Of a stretch of DNA of 64,000 bases, positions 8,294-16,820 are shown piece by piece. Source of the stretch: an uncultured bacterium. GTDB taxonomy: Bacteria > Oederibacteriota > PGYV01 > Palsa-1178. Within the stretch, counting starts at the first letter, position 1. Each line of letters begins with the position of its first letter. The translations under genes were made by a program, and so were the position numbers. The DNA is taken from assembly GCA_937889595.1 (NCBI GenBank), contig CALAOR010000079.1, positions 107,117 to 171,116 of the forward strand, given 5' to 3'. The notes beneath the pieces are model-generated. The model did not search any database. It was given only the letters and a program-made list of their open reading frames with translations, and was not told where the DNA came from.

Positions 8294-9127
8294 TTAGAAT
8301 TTAAAAGCGTCTTCCCCGACAACCCCCGACGCGACCACTCTCGCGTTGCCTTCGAGATGTACATCGGTTATATTTTTATTTTCATCCTTAAAATAAACCT
8401 TCAAGAGTCCGCCTCTGGTATTGAAAGATACGGGCGATTTAGCCTTGCCATTCAGGTAAAGGACTATGCCTGCGGCTGTTGCGCCTGTTCCGCAGGCAAA
8501 AGTTTCATCTTCGACGCCGCGTTCATAGGTTCTTATGTCAAAAACATCGTCGCCTTTTTTTTCAATAAAATTTACATTGGCCCCTTTGGGCGCAAAACTC
8601 GTATGGAACCTTATTTCTTTGCCTATGTGTTTTACCCTGACGTTTGCCAGGTCCTTTACTTCTATCACAAAATGCGGAACGCCTGTATTTATAAAAGAAC
8701 CTTTAACTTCGCTGCCGCTTAACCGTATCTTGACCTGGTTCCTGTAATCAAAAGGATCTATCATCTTAAGTTTCACATCGCCATTCTTCTTTATCTCGGC
8801 TTCATGCGCACCGTCTTTTGCCAGAAAGGACATTTTTGCCTTTGCGCGGCCGTTTATATAGGCAAACCTTGCTATGCACCTGCCGCCATTGCCGCACATC
8901 TCCGCTTCTTTTCCGTCATTATTATAGAACTTCATGTAGAAATCATAACCTTTGGCGGCCTTTTCAAGCATTATCAGGCCGTCAGCCCCTATGCTGAATT
9001 TCGGGGAGCAAAGCGCTTCTATCTGTTTCGCGGAAAGTTTCACACTGCCGTCATAGTTATCCATCAGGATAAAATCATTACCGTTTCCGCTCATCTTTGT
9101 AAATTTCAAACCGTCGTTTTTTGCCAT
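8294..9127 (-). CDS. dapF: Diaminopimelate epimerase
   Basis: DapF is a cofactor-independent racemase converting LL- to meso-diaminopimelate, used for lysine and for peptidoglycan. Both catalytic cysteines are present: MCGNGGRCIARF near residue 78 and FACGTGATAAGI near residue 220. The N terminus KMSGNGNDFILMDN is also typical. Length 277 is normal. It follows lysA by 32 bases. With DapL upstream in the pathway, its LL-DAP substrate is made in one step. Confidence 0.97.
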   Translation of the reverse strand: MAKNDGLKFTKMSGNGNDFILMDNYDGSVKLSAKQIEALCSPKFSIGADGLIMLEKAAKGYDFYMKFYNNDGKEAEMCGNGGRCIARFAYINGRAKAKMSFLAKDGAHEAEIKKNGDVKLKMIDPFDYRNQVKIRLSGSEVKGSFINTGVPHFVIEVKDLANVRVKHIGKEIRFHTSFAPKGANVNFIEKKGDDVFDIRTYERGVEDETFACGTGATAAGIVLYLNGKAKSPVSFNTRGGLLKVYFKDENKNITDVHLEGNARVVASGVVGEDAFKF

Positions 9128-9159
9128 TTTAATTCTCCAATTCTTCTTCCATAAATCTC

Positions 9160-10401
9160 TTATTTCTCCCTGCTTACCAGGTCCTCATATGTTTCTCTTT
9201 CCCTTATCAGGTAATGCCTGCCGCCGTCAACCATGACTTCCGCGGCGCGGGGCCTTGAATTATAGTTTGAAGCCATGGCCATGCCGTAAGCGCCGGCTGA
9301 ACGCACGCAGAGCAGCTCGCCGTTATCCATCTGTGGAAGGTGCCTGTCCTTGCCGAGAAAATCCGCGCTCTCGCAAATGGGGCCCACTATGTCGCAAACC
9401 TCAAGCTTTGATCCATTTTTTATATTGACCGGTATTATCTTGTGATAAGAACTGTACAGCGCGGGCCTGATCAGGTCATTCATGCCTGCGTCAACTATAA
9501 GGAAATTTTTCAACCTTCCTTTTTTATTGTAAGTTATCCTTGTGATCAGCGCTCCCGCATTGCCTATAATAAATCTGCCCGGCTCTAAAATAAGCTTCAG
9601 GTTAAAACCCGCCAGATGCGGCTTAATGGCCTTTGCGAAAATATCAGCTGTAGCCGGCTTTTCTTCGTTGTAAATAATGCCAAGACCGCCGCCTATATTC
9701 AGGTACTCGATACCTACGCCCTGGCACAGCAGTTGGGACACAAACTGCGCCATCTTCCCTACCGCGTTTAAGTATGGTATGGGGGTGGTTATCTGGGAAC
9801 CTATGTGCATATCAACGCCTTTAATATTGATATGCTTTAACTTCTGTGCGCTTTTATATATTCCCATGGCCAGGTTGATATCTATGCCGAACTTTGATTC
9901 CTTTTTTCCGGTATTCACGTAAGCATGGGTCAAAGCGTCGACATCAGGGTTGATCCTGATCGCCACGTCAACTTTGCGCTTCATTGATTTGGCAACATTA
10001 TTAATGGAATGCAGCTCTTCCTGGCTCTCAATATTGAACATGAGTATGCCTGACTTTATGGCGTATTTTATCTCTTCAGCCGTCTTGCCCACGCCTGCAT
10101 ACACTATCTTTTTCGGGTCCACGCCCGAGCGCAGCGCCCTGTATAATTCACCGCCGGACACTATGTCAAAACCCGAACCTTCCTTTGCCATTTCCTTAAG
10201 TATAGCGCCGTTTGAATTAGCCTTGATCGAATAGCATATGAGCGCATCCATGTCGGAAAAGGCGCTCTTTATCTTCCTGAAATGCTCCAGGAACGTCCTT
10301 TTGCTGTAGACATAAAGCGGGGTCCCGTATTTGGAAGCAAGCTCGTTAATATCAACGTCTTCGGCAAAAAGCGTCTTCTTTTTATAGTTAAAATAGTCCA
10401 T
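9160..10401 (-). CDS. lysA: Diaminopimelate decarboxylase
   Basis: LysA decarboxylates meso-DAP to lysine. The chosen start at 10401 (MDYFNYKKKT, 413 residues) has a perfect GGAGG 7-8 bases upstream. The longer frame to 10458 crosses the predicted promoter. Fold type III PLP motifs are YSIKANSNGAIL with the PLP Lys, MHIGSQ, YLNIGGGLGI, EPGRFI, and CESADFLGKDR with the partner-subunit Cys. GAYGMAMASNYNSRPR is near the C terminus. It is the first gene of the long biosynthetic operon, so end product formation and upstream steps are transcribed together. Confidence 0.97.
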   Translation of the reverse strand: MDYFNYKKKTLFAEDVDINELASKYGTPLYVYSKRTFLEHFRKIKSAFSDMDALICYSIKANSNGAILKEMAKEGSGFDIVSGGELYRALRSGVDPKKIVYAGVGKTAEEIKYAIKSGILMFNIESQEELHSINNVAKSMKRKVDVAIRINPDVDALTHAYVNTGKKESKFGIDINLAMGIYKSAQKLKHINIKGVDMHIGSQITTPIPYLNAVGKMAQFVSQLLCQGVGIEYLNIGGGLGIIYNEEKPATADIFAKAIKPHLAGFNLKLILEPGRFIIGNAGALITRITYNKKGRLKNFLIVDAGMNDLIRPALYSSYHKIIPVNIKNGSKLEVCDIVGPICESADFLGKDRHLPQMDNGELLCVRSAGAYGMAMASNYNSRPRAAEVMVDGGRHYLIRERETYEDLVSREK

Positions 10402-10448
10402 GACGTACCTCCAACAATTCAAAACGCGCAGGAAAAGTATAGTATTTA

Positions 10449-10477
10449 ATAATAACATAAAGAATATTTTTAGTCAA
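10449..10477 (-). promoter_or_regulatory. Predicted sigma-70 promoter of the lysA-dap-pan operon
   Basis: On the minus strand a TTGACT -35 (10472-10477) and TATTAT -10 (10449-10454) are separated by 17 bases. This places the start of transcription near 10442, about 40 bases before the lysA ATG. No attenuator or lysine-riboswitch fold was recognised in the short leader. Confidence 0.6.
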
Positions 10478-10493
10478 CAAGCCGAAACAGTTA

Positions 10494-10550
10494 TGTCAAT
10501 GCAAAATAAGAATGTCCGGTTTTCTGCAAAATAGAAATGTCCGGTTTTTT
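10494..10550. mobile_element. Orphan insertion-sequence end (IS21/IS481-like tandem terminal repeats)
   Basis: Starting with TGTCAAT at 10494, two near-identical words follow in tandem: GCAAAATAAGAATGTCCGG at 10501 and GCAAAATAGAAATGTCCGG at 10526. Multiple terminal repeats starting with TGT and containing AATGTCC are, from memory, typical of IS21/IS481-type ends. No transposase reading frame is attached, so this is a solo end or deletion scar. Confidence 0.5.
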
Positions 10551-10689
10551 ATTGCTTTTTTAAGTTCAGTTACACTATTGGCGGGAAAGTCCTTATGATA
10601 GGTCGTGTCAGACGCATGGCAGTTTTATTTATGGATTGGTCGTCCGGTATTATAATGACAATTTCTGTCGTCAGGCTTTTCCCGCGGCA

Positions 10690-12741
10690 TCACCTTAATA
10701 CAATAAACTCGCCAATCCTGCTCTTCGCCTGTCTGCCTGTAGAATCTTCAGCCGCTAAAATATAATAATACACCCCGCTGGCAAAGCTGCCAAGTTCCTT
10801 CAGGGGCAAGTTCACGGCATAATGCCCTGTTATAGAATCGGCGGGCCATGTTTTATCCTTTAAAAGCCTGAAAGAAACCGTGTAAACCTTTATCCTTACG
10901 GATTTTGGCTGCTGCGTTGCATCCAGCCGCACATAAATCGTATTTTCCCCCGGCATTACGGGATTGGGATAAACAAGAACATTATTTATTTTAAACGCGG
11001 TATTTTCCCCCGCAGTTTGGGTGCTTGTCGGCGAATATTGCGGTGTTGCGGTAAATGTCGGTGTATCGGTCGGCGTTGGTGATATCGTGTCTGTTATTGT
11101 GGCGGTGTGCGTCGCGGTCCCGGTAGAAGTGACGGTAAAAGTCGGCGTGCCTGTCGGAGTGTCCGTGTTTGTATCTGTCGGCGAGTCCGTCGCGCTTGCA
11201 GTATAGGTCCATGTCGGCGTTTGTGTGCATGTGAATGTCGGCGTGATAGTCGACGTTGGAGTGTCGGTCGGCGAGTCCGTCACGCTTGAAGTATAGGTAC
11301 AGGTCGGCGTTTGCGTGTATGTGAATGTCGGCGTGACCGTCGGTGTCATAGTATGTGTCTGCGTTTCTGTGGCAGTTTCTGTACTTGAAGGCGTATACGT
11401 TGATGTTCCTGTATTTGTTACGGTGAATGTCATGGTCACAGTAAACGTAAAGGTTCCGGTAAAAGTAAGTGTCGACGTTCTTGTCGGCGTGGCTGTTTTC
11501 GTGACTGTGAAAGTTGAAGTTACGGTAAAAGTCGGAGAATTTGTTGCCGTGGGTGTCGCGGTCTTCGTACAAGTAAAAGTGGGAGTGACGGTACGTGTTG
11601 CGGTAAATGTCGGGGAGTCCGTAAAAGTCCTTGTTACCGTCGGCGAAACTGAAAATGTAAAGGTAACGGTCACAGTCGGCGTTACTGTCGGAGAGTTAAC
11701 GCCTATGTAAAAATTCTGCCGGCTCCCGTCGTCGCCGTAATGCATCCCGTTCCCCCCTCCTGACCATCCTTCCACCCTGACCCTCATTCTCGGTGAGTCC
11801 ACTGTCCCGGGAGGCGTCCAGGTAAAATAATTGTCCCCCTGAACGCTTGTTGCCGCCGCTATCTGCGTCCAGTTCAATCCGCCGTCCTGGGAATAATATA
11901 TCTTTACAGTATCAATGCTTGTGCCGTACTGTTGCCAGTGTATTACTTGCGGGGTATTATTGAGCCACGCTTCGCCACCGTCAGGCAAAAATAACTCCAC
12001 ATCGGAATCCATGCCCTTGGTCCCGGGGTCGAATGTAATAACGCCTGTCATTGTATTTGCCTCATTCGTGACGCCGTTATAGTATTTGTAATAATAATCA
12101 TGCCGCATTTCATCCCATGTGTTGTAGACCATGATATACTTGTCGTCATTGTATCCCCATGCAGCCATGGCATGTCCGGTGCCTGAGAAATTGTCACCCC
12201 ATATGCACGGTTTCCCGCCGTCTATGGAATCCGCAAGGTTCTGCCAGGACCAGTCATTGGCCGCGTTCCCTGCAAAGTACGTACTTGATGAATCAGTATA
12301 TCCCCTTATGCCCGCCACCGTTGTCAATGCCGTCGCAGCCATGTTGACATATGTGCCGCCAGCCGCATTGGTCTGCATGTGATAGGCCAGCTCATAATGG
12401 GTCTTTGCCTTTGGCACGTCCGCATCGTAATAACTCCACGAAAACGTTTCGCCATAGTACCCTTTCAGCGCCAGCATTGCCGTTTTATCCATATAACATT
12501 GTATCAACTTTCCATAATCGGTGTTTTTTCCGTAACTCCCGCCGCCCATGCCTCCGTAATTATCCCAGTATCCCATGACCATACACCCCGATGTCGGGAC
12601 ACAACCTGCGTACCACAGGTAAGCGGGCATGCGCGTCATGTCGCCCCCGTTCATGTATGGTACATAATGGTAACCGGCCCGCAATGAAAATACGCATGAA
12701 AACATAAAAACGGATATGAGCAGGATTTTATTAATGGACAT
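10690..12741 (-). CDS. Secreted C39-like cysteine peptidase with Thr-rich stalk
   Basis: About 683 residues. A signal peptide (KILLISVFMFSCVFSLRA) is followed by a papain/C39-like domain with the predicted nucleophile in AGCVPTSGCMVMGYW, the His in GTGHAMAAWGY and the Asn/Asp in NTWDEM. A beta-sandwich with LPDGGEAWLN...VIHW follows, of the GGExW type common in surface proteins. Residues about 347-577 are an almost pure Thr/Pro/hydrophobic stalk. The C terminus (LVYPNPVMPGE...GVYYYIL) is a FlgD-like Ig domain often used for surface sorting. An alternative start at 12774 has a good AGGGG ribosome site and only lengthens the signal peptide. It overlaps its upstream partner by 11 bases. Substrate unknown. 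Confidence 0.75.
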   Translation of the reverse strand: MSINKILLISVFMFSCVFSLRAGYHYVPYMNGGDMTRMPAYLWYAGCVPTSGCMVMGYWDNYGGMGGGSYGKNTDYGKLIQCYMDKTAMLALKGYYGETFSWSYYDADVPKAKTHYELAYHMQTNAAGGTYVNMAATALTTVAGIRGYTDSSSTYFAGNAANDWSWQNLADSIDGGKPCIWGDNFSGTGHAMAAWGYNDDKYIMVYNTWDEMRHDYYYKYYNGVTNEANTMTGVITFDPGTKGMDSDVELFLPDGGEAWLNNTPQVIHWQQYGTSIDTVKIYYSQDGGLNWTQIAAATSVQGDNYFTWTPPGTVDSPRMRVRVEGWSGGGNGMHYGDDGSRQNFYIGVNSPTVTPTVTVTFTFSVSPTVTRTFTDSPTFTATRTVTPTFTCTKTATPTATNSPTFTVTSTFTVTKTATPTRTSTLTFTGTFTFTVTMTFTVTNTGTSTYTPSSTETATETQTHTMTPTVTPTFTYTQTPTCTYTSSVTDSPTDTPTSTITPTFTCTQTPTWTYTASATDSPTDTNTDTPTGTPTFTVTSTGTATHTATITDTISPTPTDTPTFTATPQYSPTSTQTAGENTAFKINNVLVYPNPVMPGENTIYVRLDATQQPKSVRIKVYTVSFRLLKDKTWPADSITGHYAVNLPLKELGSFASGVYYYILAAEDSTGRQAKSRIGEFIVLR
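11035..11692 (-). repeat. Low-complexity Thr-codon tandem repeats inside the peptidase gene
   Basis: The DNA encoding the stalk is a degenerate tandem array of short units (plus strand GTCGGCGT, GTAAATGTC and variants) giving TxTxT, TPT and SPT repeats. One longer duplication is obvious: the units around 11165-11215 and 11265-11300, sharing GGCGAGTCCGTC, GCTTG and AGTATAGGT. The array creates long spurious frames on the other strand. Such arrays typically vary in copy number by slippage. Confidence 0.85.
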
Positions 12742-13459
12742 GACGGGCCCATTCCTTTTCGTAATATTTATCATTTGCCCCTGGCGAAAGTGAACCCGGG
12801 TATCTTTCCTTAAGTTCTTTCATATCCTCCATCTTTAAAGACAGGCCGTTAACCAGAATGTCTTTGCCGCCGTAATTAAACTCATAAAACTGATCCATAG
12901 GGGTGATATAATAGACTTTCACAATCGCCGCCCCGGACGGGCATTGCGCCGCCATAATATCGAGAACGGTGTAAAAAGGCGGCAGGCCATGGATAAACTC
13001 CGGCACCGGCGCCAAGGACCGCCTGCATGACACAACAACAGTTCCGTACTTTCCTGTTCCCCACTTCCTTTTTTTTGCTTCCAGAAATTTCGCGTCGTAT
13101 TCTTTTCCGTTATGCATGGGTGATTTTATTATTTCCATGTAATCGGCCCTTCCCTGGATTATTTCCGATGTGATCGACGAGTAATCTCCGGGCGCGCCGC
13201 CGTCTATCCTGAAAATAAAATAATAAAAAGATTCGACGCCGTCGAGGCTGCAGCAGGGTATTTCCCCGGCCGGAACCGCCTGTCCCCACACTGAAACGGC
13301 GGATTCCACGGCTATTTTTCTCATGGTATCCAGGGGCACGGAATCCGGCGCAAGAGTGCCCCGTGAAGGAAACCCGTATTTATATCCTCCCGCGTACAGG
13401 TAACATGAGAAGACGGCTATAAAAAATGCAAATATTATAGAAATCTTTTTATTTGTCAT
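12731..13459 (-). CDS. Secreted protein of unknown function, possible propeptide/inhibitor partner
   Basis: The 242-residue protein starts at 13459 (MTNKKISIIFAFF), 5 bases after a strong AAGGAGGT site. A signal peptide ends near AGG at residue 25. The middle (AVESAVSVWG, ESFYYFIFRIDG, GKYGTVVVSCRRSLAPVPEF) has the look of a peptidase propeptide: a helix followed by a short beta sheet. There is no peptidase motif in it. It overlaps the next gene, a C39-like peptidase, by 11 bases, so they are made together and both exported. A role as a separately encoded propeptide, chaperone or inhibitor is my inference; I do not recognise a named family. Confidence 0.6.
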   Translation of the reverse strand: MTNKKISIIFAFFIAVFSCYLYAGGYKYGFPSRGTLAPDSVPLDTMRKIAVESAVSVWGQAVPAGEIPCCSLDGVESFYYFIFRIDGGAPGDYSSITSEIIQGRADYMEIIKSPMHNGKEYDAKFLEAKKRKWGTGKYGTVVVSCRRSLAPVPEFIHGLPPFYTVLDIMAAQCPSGAAIVKVYYITPMDQFYEFNYGGKDILVNGLSLKMEDMKELKERYPGSLSPGANDKYYEKEWARHVH

Positions 13460-13598
13460 TTTTACCTCCTTGTTATTAAGACAGGAATAACGGGTTGAAA
13501 GTTCCATTAATATGAGGTTTTTTTTTGAGAATCAGGTTTAGAAATGAATGAAATATTGCTGGTTTTGACCCGTTGGAGGAGCCGTAACAGGCCTTACT

Positions 13599-16013
13599 TT
13601 AATTTTCCGAAAGCTTTTTTGCCAGCTTGACCGCGTCATAAGCGTCCTTGGAATAGCCGTCCGCGCCTATCTCCCTGGCATAGCTCTCGGTCACAACCGC
13701 GCCGCCTATCATGAACCTGCAATTTAAACCCTGTTTTTTTGCGAGGCTGATAACGGTCTTCATTTCAATCATGGTTGTCGTCATCAATGCCGAGAGGGCC
13801 ACTATCCGGGCGCCTGTTTCCCGGACCTTCTCTATGATTGTAAATTCATGGACGTCTTTACCCAGGTCTATGACATCGAAACCGTAATTTTTCAGCATTA
13901 ACGCGACTATGTTCTTGCCTATGTCGTGAATATCGCCTTTAACAGTGGCGATAAGCACTATTTTCTTTTCGATTTTTACCCCGGGTTCAGCCTTTAATAG
14001 CGGTTCTATAATACTGAAAGCTGCCTTCATGGCATCCGCGCTCGCTATCAACTGCGGCAGGAAGTATGTTTTCTTTTCATACAGGTCGCCCACATAACTT
14101 ATCGCGGGAATCAATTTTTTATCCACAATATCCGAAGGTTTTTCTCCGGCTTTTACCGCCTGTTCTATGAGCGCCCTGATGGATTCAGAATTGCCGTTAA
14201 CTACCGCGTCGTATATGGTTTCCGGCCCTGCTGTTCCCGGTGTTTTTAACCCCGAACTTTGCGCATGGCCCGAAAACAATTTTACATACATTTCACTTTT
14301 TTTATCTTTCATTGTAAGCACATCAGCGGCGGCCTTAATGTTCATCAGGAGGTCCAGCGAGGGGTTTGCTATCGCCATTGTAAGCCCGCGGTCCATTGCC
14401 ATGGCAAGGAACGCTGAATTGACATAACCGCGCTCGGGAAGTCCGAAAGACACGTTGGACAGACCCACGATTGTATTAAATCCGTCCTTTGACGACCGTG
14501 ATATGAGCTTTAATGTTTCAGCCGCGGCTTCCTGGTTTGCCGAAACCGTCATAACAAGGCCGTCTATGATTATGTCCTTGTTGGTGAAACCGAACTTTTT
14601 TGCGGCAGTAAATACTTTATCAATGATAACCTGTCTTTTTTTCGCGGTTTCAGGCACTCCTTTGCCGCCAAGCGGCAGCAATACAAACATGGCGCCGTAT
14701 TTTGCGGCGATCGGCAGGAGTTTTTTCATTTTTTCGGGCTCTCCTGATATGGAGTTGATCAGCGCGCGGCCCGGATATATCCTGAGCGCGGCTTCTATCA
14801 CATCCGGCGACGGTGAATCTATGCAGAGCGGCAGTTCGCTTAATGAACTTAGCATTTCCACGGTCTTAACCATGACATCCTTCTCTGTAATGCCCGGCAT
14901 CCCGACATTTACATCAAGTATCCGGGCGCCTTGCTGCGCCTGCTCAAAAGCAAATTTTCTTACTTCTTCTGTTTTACCGGCTTTAAGTTCTTCCTGAAGC
15001 TGTTTCTTGCCCGTGGGATTTATCCGCTCTCCTACCACAACCACGGGAATATCCTGCGACATAAACACTGTTTTTCTTGCCGATGTTACGGCGCTATAAC
15101 TGATCTTTGTATCTTTCGGTGTTTTGGCGGTTTTTAACTGCGCGGTTATGCCGGAAATACATTCAGGCGATGTGCCGCAGCAACCGCCAAGAAGATTAAC
15201 CCCGGCTTTTACAAACGGTTTTGTATACGATGAGAACGTCTTTGCGTCCATGTCAAAAATAGTCTTTCCGTCCACGAGCCTTGGTAGTCCCGCGTTTGGT
15301 TTTGCCATCAGGGGCACTTTTGCGTAAGGTTTCATCATTTCTATTACCTTGACCATCTCGGCCGGTCCCGTGGAGCAGTTTACCCCAACAACATCGGCTC
15401 CAAGCGATTGCAGCGTAATTAGAGCCGTAACCGGGTCAGTACCTGTAAGCGTCCTCATGTCCTTGTCAAAAGTCATGGAAACGATCACGGGTTTATCCGA
15501 AAGTTCCTTACACGCGAGCAGGGCCGCGCGCGCTTCCTGTATGTCTATCATGGTTTCTATGACAAACAGGTCGACCCCGCCTTTTAACAGCCCCTTTGCC
15601 TGTTCTTTAAAATGATTGACGCAGGTTTCAAAAGGCATATCCCCAAACGGTTTGGGAAAGTGCCCCGTAGGCCCTATGTCGCCCGCCACAAGGCCGTTTT
15701 TACCCAATGCTTTCCTGGAAATTTTAGCTAGTCCTTCGTTTAACTTCAGCACGTCTTTACCAAGCCCGAATTCATCAAGTTTCGGCCTGGTAGCGCCGAG
15801 CGTAAATGTATAAAGTATCTGTGTGCCTGCTTTGACGTATTCTTTCTGCAGGTCAATCAGATGTTTGGGGTTATCAAGCGCCCATTTTTCCGGGCATACG
15901 CCATTAGGCATGCCGCGGCGCTGCATGGCCACCCCGGTAGACCCGTCAAGGACAACAACTCCCTTTTTTATCAGGTCCAGGAATCTCTTTTTTGCATTTA
16001 CCTTTTTTGCCAT
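13599..16013 (-). CDS. metH: Cobalamin-dependent methionine synthase lacking the reactivation domain
   Basis: The 804-residue protein transfers the methyl group from methyl-THF to homocysteine through B12. Domains in order: homocysteine S-methyltransferase at about 5-300 with zinc cysteines in GVNCSTGP and GGCCGTSP; pterin-binding barrel at about 330-590 (GERINPTGKK, DVNVGMPG); B12 cap at about 610-690; and B12 domain at about 690-804 with the His ligand in KGDIHDIGKNIVA. The C-terminal AdoMet-binding reactivation domain of the roughly 1200-residue enzyme is absent. A separate protein just upstream (16156-16773) supplies it. The ribosome site is an AAAGGGG about 11 bases upstream. Confidence 0.94.
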   Translation of the reverse strand: MAKKVNAKKRFLDLIKKGVVVLDGSTGVAMQRRGMPNGVCPEKWALDNPKHLIDLQKEYVKAGTQILYTFTLGATRPKLDEFGLGKDVLKLNEGLAKISRKALGKNGLVAGDIGPTGHFPKPFGDMPFETCVNHFKEQAKGLLKGGVDLFVIETMIDIQEARAALLACKELSDKPVIVSMTFDKDMRTLTGTDPVTALITLQSLGADVVGVNCSTGPAEMVKVIEMMKPYAKVPLMAKPNAGLPRLVDGKTIFDMDAKTFSSYTKPFVKAGVNLLGGCCGTSPECISGITAQLKTAKTPKDTKISYSAVTSARKTVFMSQDIPVVVVGERINPTGKKQLQEELKAGKTEEVRKFAFEQAQQGARILDVNVGMPGITEKDVMVKTVEMLSSLSELPLCIDSPSPDVIEAALRIYPGRALINSISGEPEKMKKLLPIAAKYGAMFVLLPLGGKGVPETAKKRQVIIDKVFTAAKKFGFTNKDIIIDGLVMTVSANQEAAAETLKLISRSSKDGFNTIVGLSNVSFGLPERGYVNSAFLAMAMDRGLTMAIANPSLDLLMNIKAAADVLTMKDKKSEMYVKLFSGHAQSSGLKTPGTAGPETIYDAVVNGNSESIRALIEQAVKAGEKPSDIVDKKLIPAISYVGDLYEKKTYFLPQLIASADAMKAAFSIIEPLLKAEPGVKIEKKIVLIATVKGDIHDIGKNIVALMLKNYGFDVIDLGKDVHEFTIIEKVRETGARIVALSALMTTTMIEMKTVISLAKKQGLNCRFMIGGAVVTESYAREIGADGYSKDAYDAVKLAKKLSEN

Positions 16014-16110
16014 TACGAACAGCCCCTTTACAGGTATTTATTATTTTTATACAAGTAAATAATGATTTTTATCAATGTATCACAGAAAAAACTGATTTAC
16101 AAATGGTTTT

Positions 16111-16150
16111 ATAATTACTAATTAGTCATTGGTAATTGGTAATTAGTAAT
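16111..16150. repeat. AT-rich repeat upstream of metH
   Basis: The TAATTACTAATTAGTCAT words here match the repeat arms at 7277-7366. It occupies the 142-base gap between the reactivation-domain gene and metH. No B12 or SAM riboswitch features were recognised in the gap. Confidence 0.6.
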
Positions 16151-16155
16151 CGCTT

Positions 16156-16773
16156 TCAAGACACTCCCGCCACGGCAATCACGCTTTTCTCCGGCGTCAG
16201 CAGGAACCTGTCTGAAATACTTATCCCGATCTTCGACAGATTGAGCGTGTCATATATTACCTTCTGACACTCGATTTTCAGGTCCCCGTATCCCGGCGAG
16301 AAACGCCTGGTTATTATCCTTCCTTTTTTGGCCAGCTGGGCTGCAAGAAATTCCTGCATCCAGTCAAGCCCCGTGTCAGCGGTTTCCGAACCAACCGCGT
16401 CCAGTATAACACCGAGTGAATTGTTGCCCGCCTTCATTTCAAGGTCCCTGCGTTCAACTATGCCCGCGCCGGCCGTAGAAGCCATGAGTAGGACATCGCT
16501 GCTTGTCTTGAAAAGTTCCGTTACCTGGATGCTTTCTATGATAACTCCGTTTTCCAGCCTGACACTATTGCCGCTTTTTGATGTTATCTTTAGGAACAGG
16601 TAAGCGCCTTTTAAATCGCATAATATATCACCCAGGTTTATAGCGTCATTGATCTTTTTCTGCTGTTGTTCCGGCAGGACTGTTTTGCCCTTTTTATATC
16701 CCATACGGTACAGGACATTATCCACAGGCGCTTTGGCGTTTATACGTTCCAGATAAACCGTTTTTTCAGGCAT
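16156..16773 (-). CDS. Stand-alone methionine synthase reactivation-domain protein
   Basis: The start at 16773 (MPEKTVYLERINAK, 205 residues) is set by a strong GGAGAAGG site; a longer frame runs to 16824. The protein resembles the AdoMet-binding activation domain of MetH, with RRFSPGYGDL carrying the RxxxGYG signature, an N-terminal Tyr-Arg-Gly segment (LYRMGYKKGK) and a C-terminal FLLTPEKSVIAVAGV. In full-length MetH this domain reductively methylates oxidised cob(II)alamin. Here it is a separate gene directly before a metH lacking it, so the two should act together in trans. Confidence 0.85.
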   Translation of the reverse strand: MPEKTVYLERINAKAPVDNVLYRMGYKKGKTVLPEQQQKKINDAINLGDILCDLKGAYLFLKITSKSGNSVRLENGVIIESIQVTELFKTSSDVLLMASTAGAGIVERRDLEMKAGNNSLGVILDAVGSETADTGLDWMQEFLAAQLAKKGRIITRRFSPGYGDLKIECQKVIYDTLNLSKIGISISDRFLLTPEKSVIAVAGVS

Positions 16774-16820
16774 TGCCTTCTCCTTGGGTTTTAAGGATTT
16801 TAACATATAAAAGAGTTGTT

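Noticed and set aside
10991..11572. Minus-strand frame rich in His/Asp/Arg/Tyr
   Set aside because: Another frame of the same repeat array in the peptidase gene.
11315..11710. Long plus-strand frame rich in Val/Gly (MYVNVGVTVGV...)
   Set aside because: It is the antisense reading of the Thr-codon repeat array of the peptidase gene; composition is an artefact and there is no ribosome site.
13540..13575. Possible sigma-54 promoter upstream of the peptidase operon
   Set aside because: Only the GG and GC dinucleotides match; flanking bases do not.
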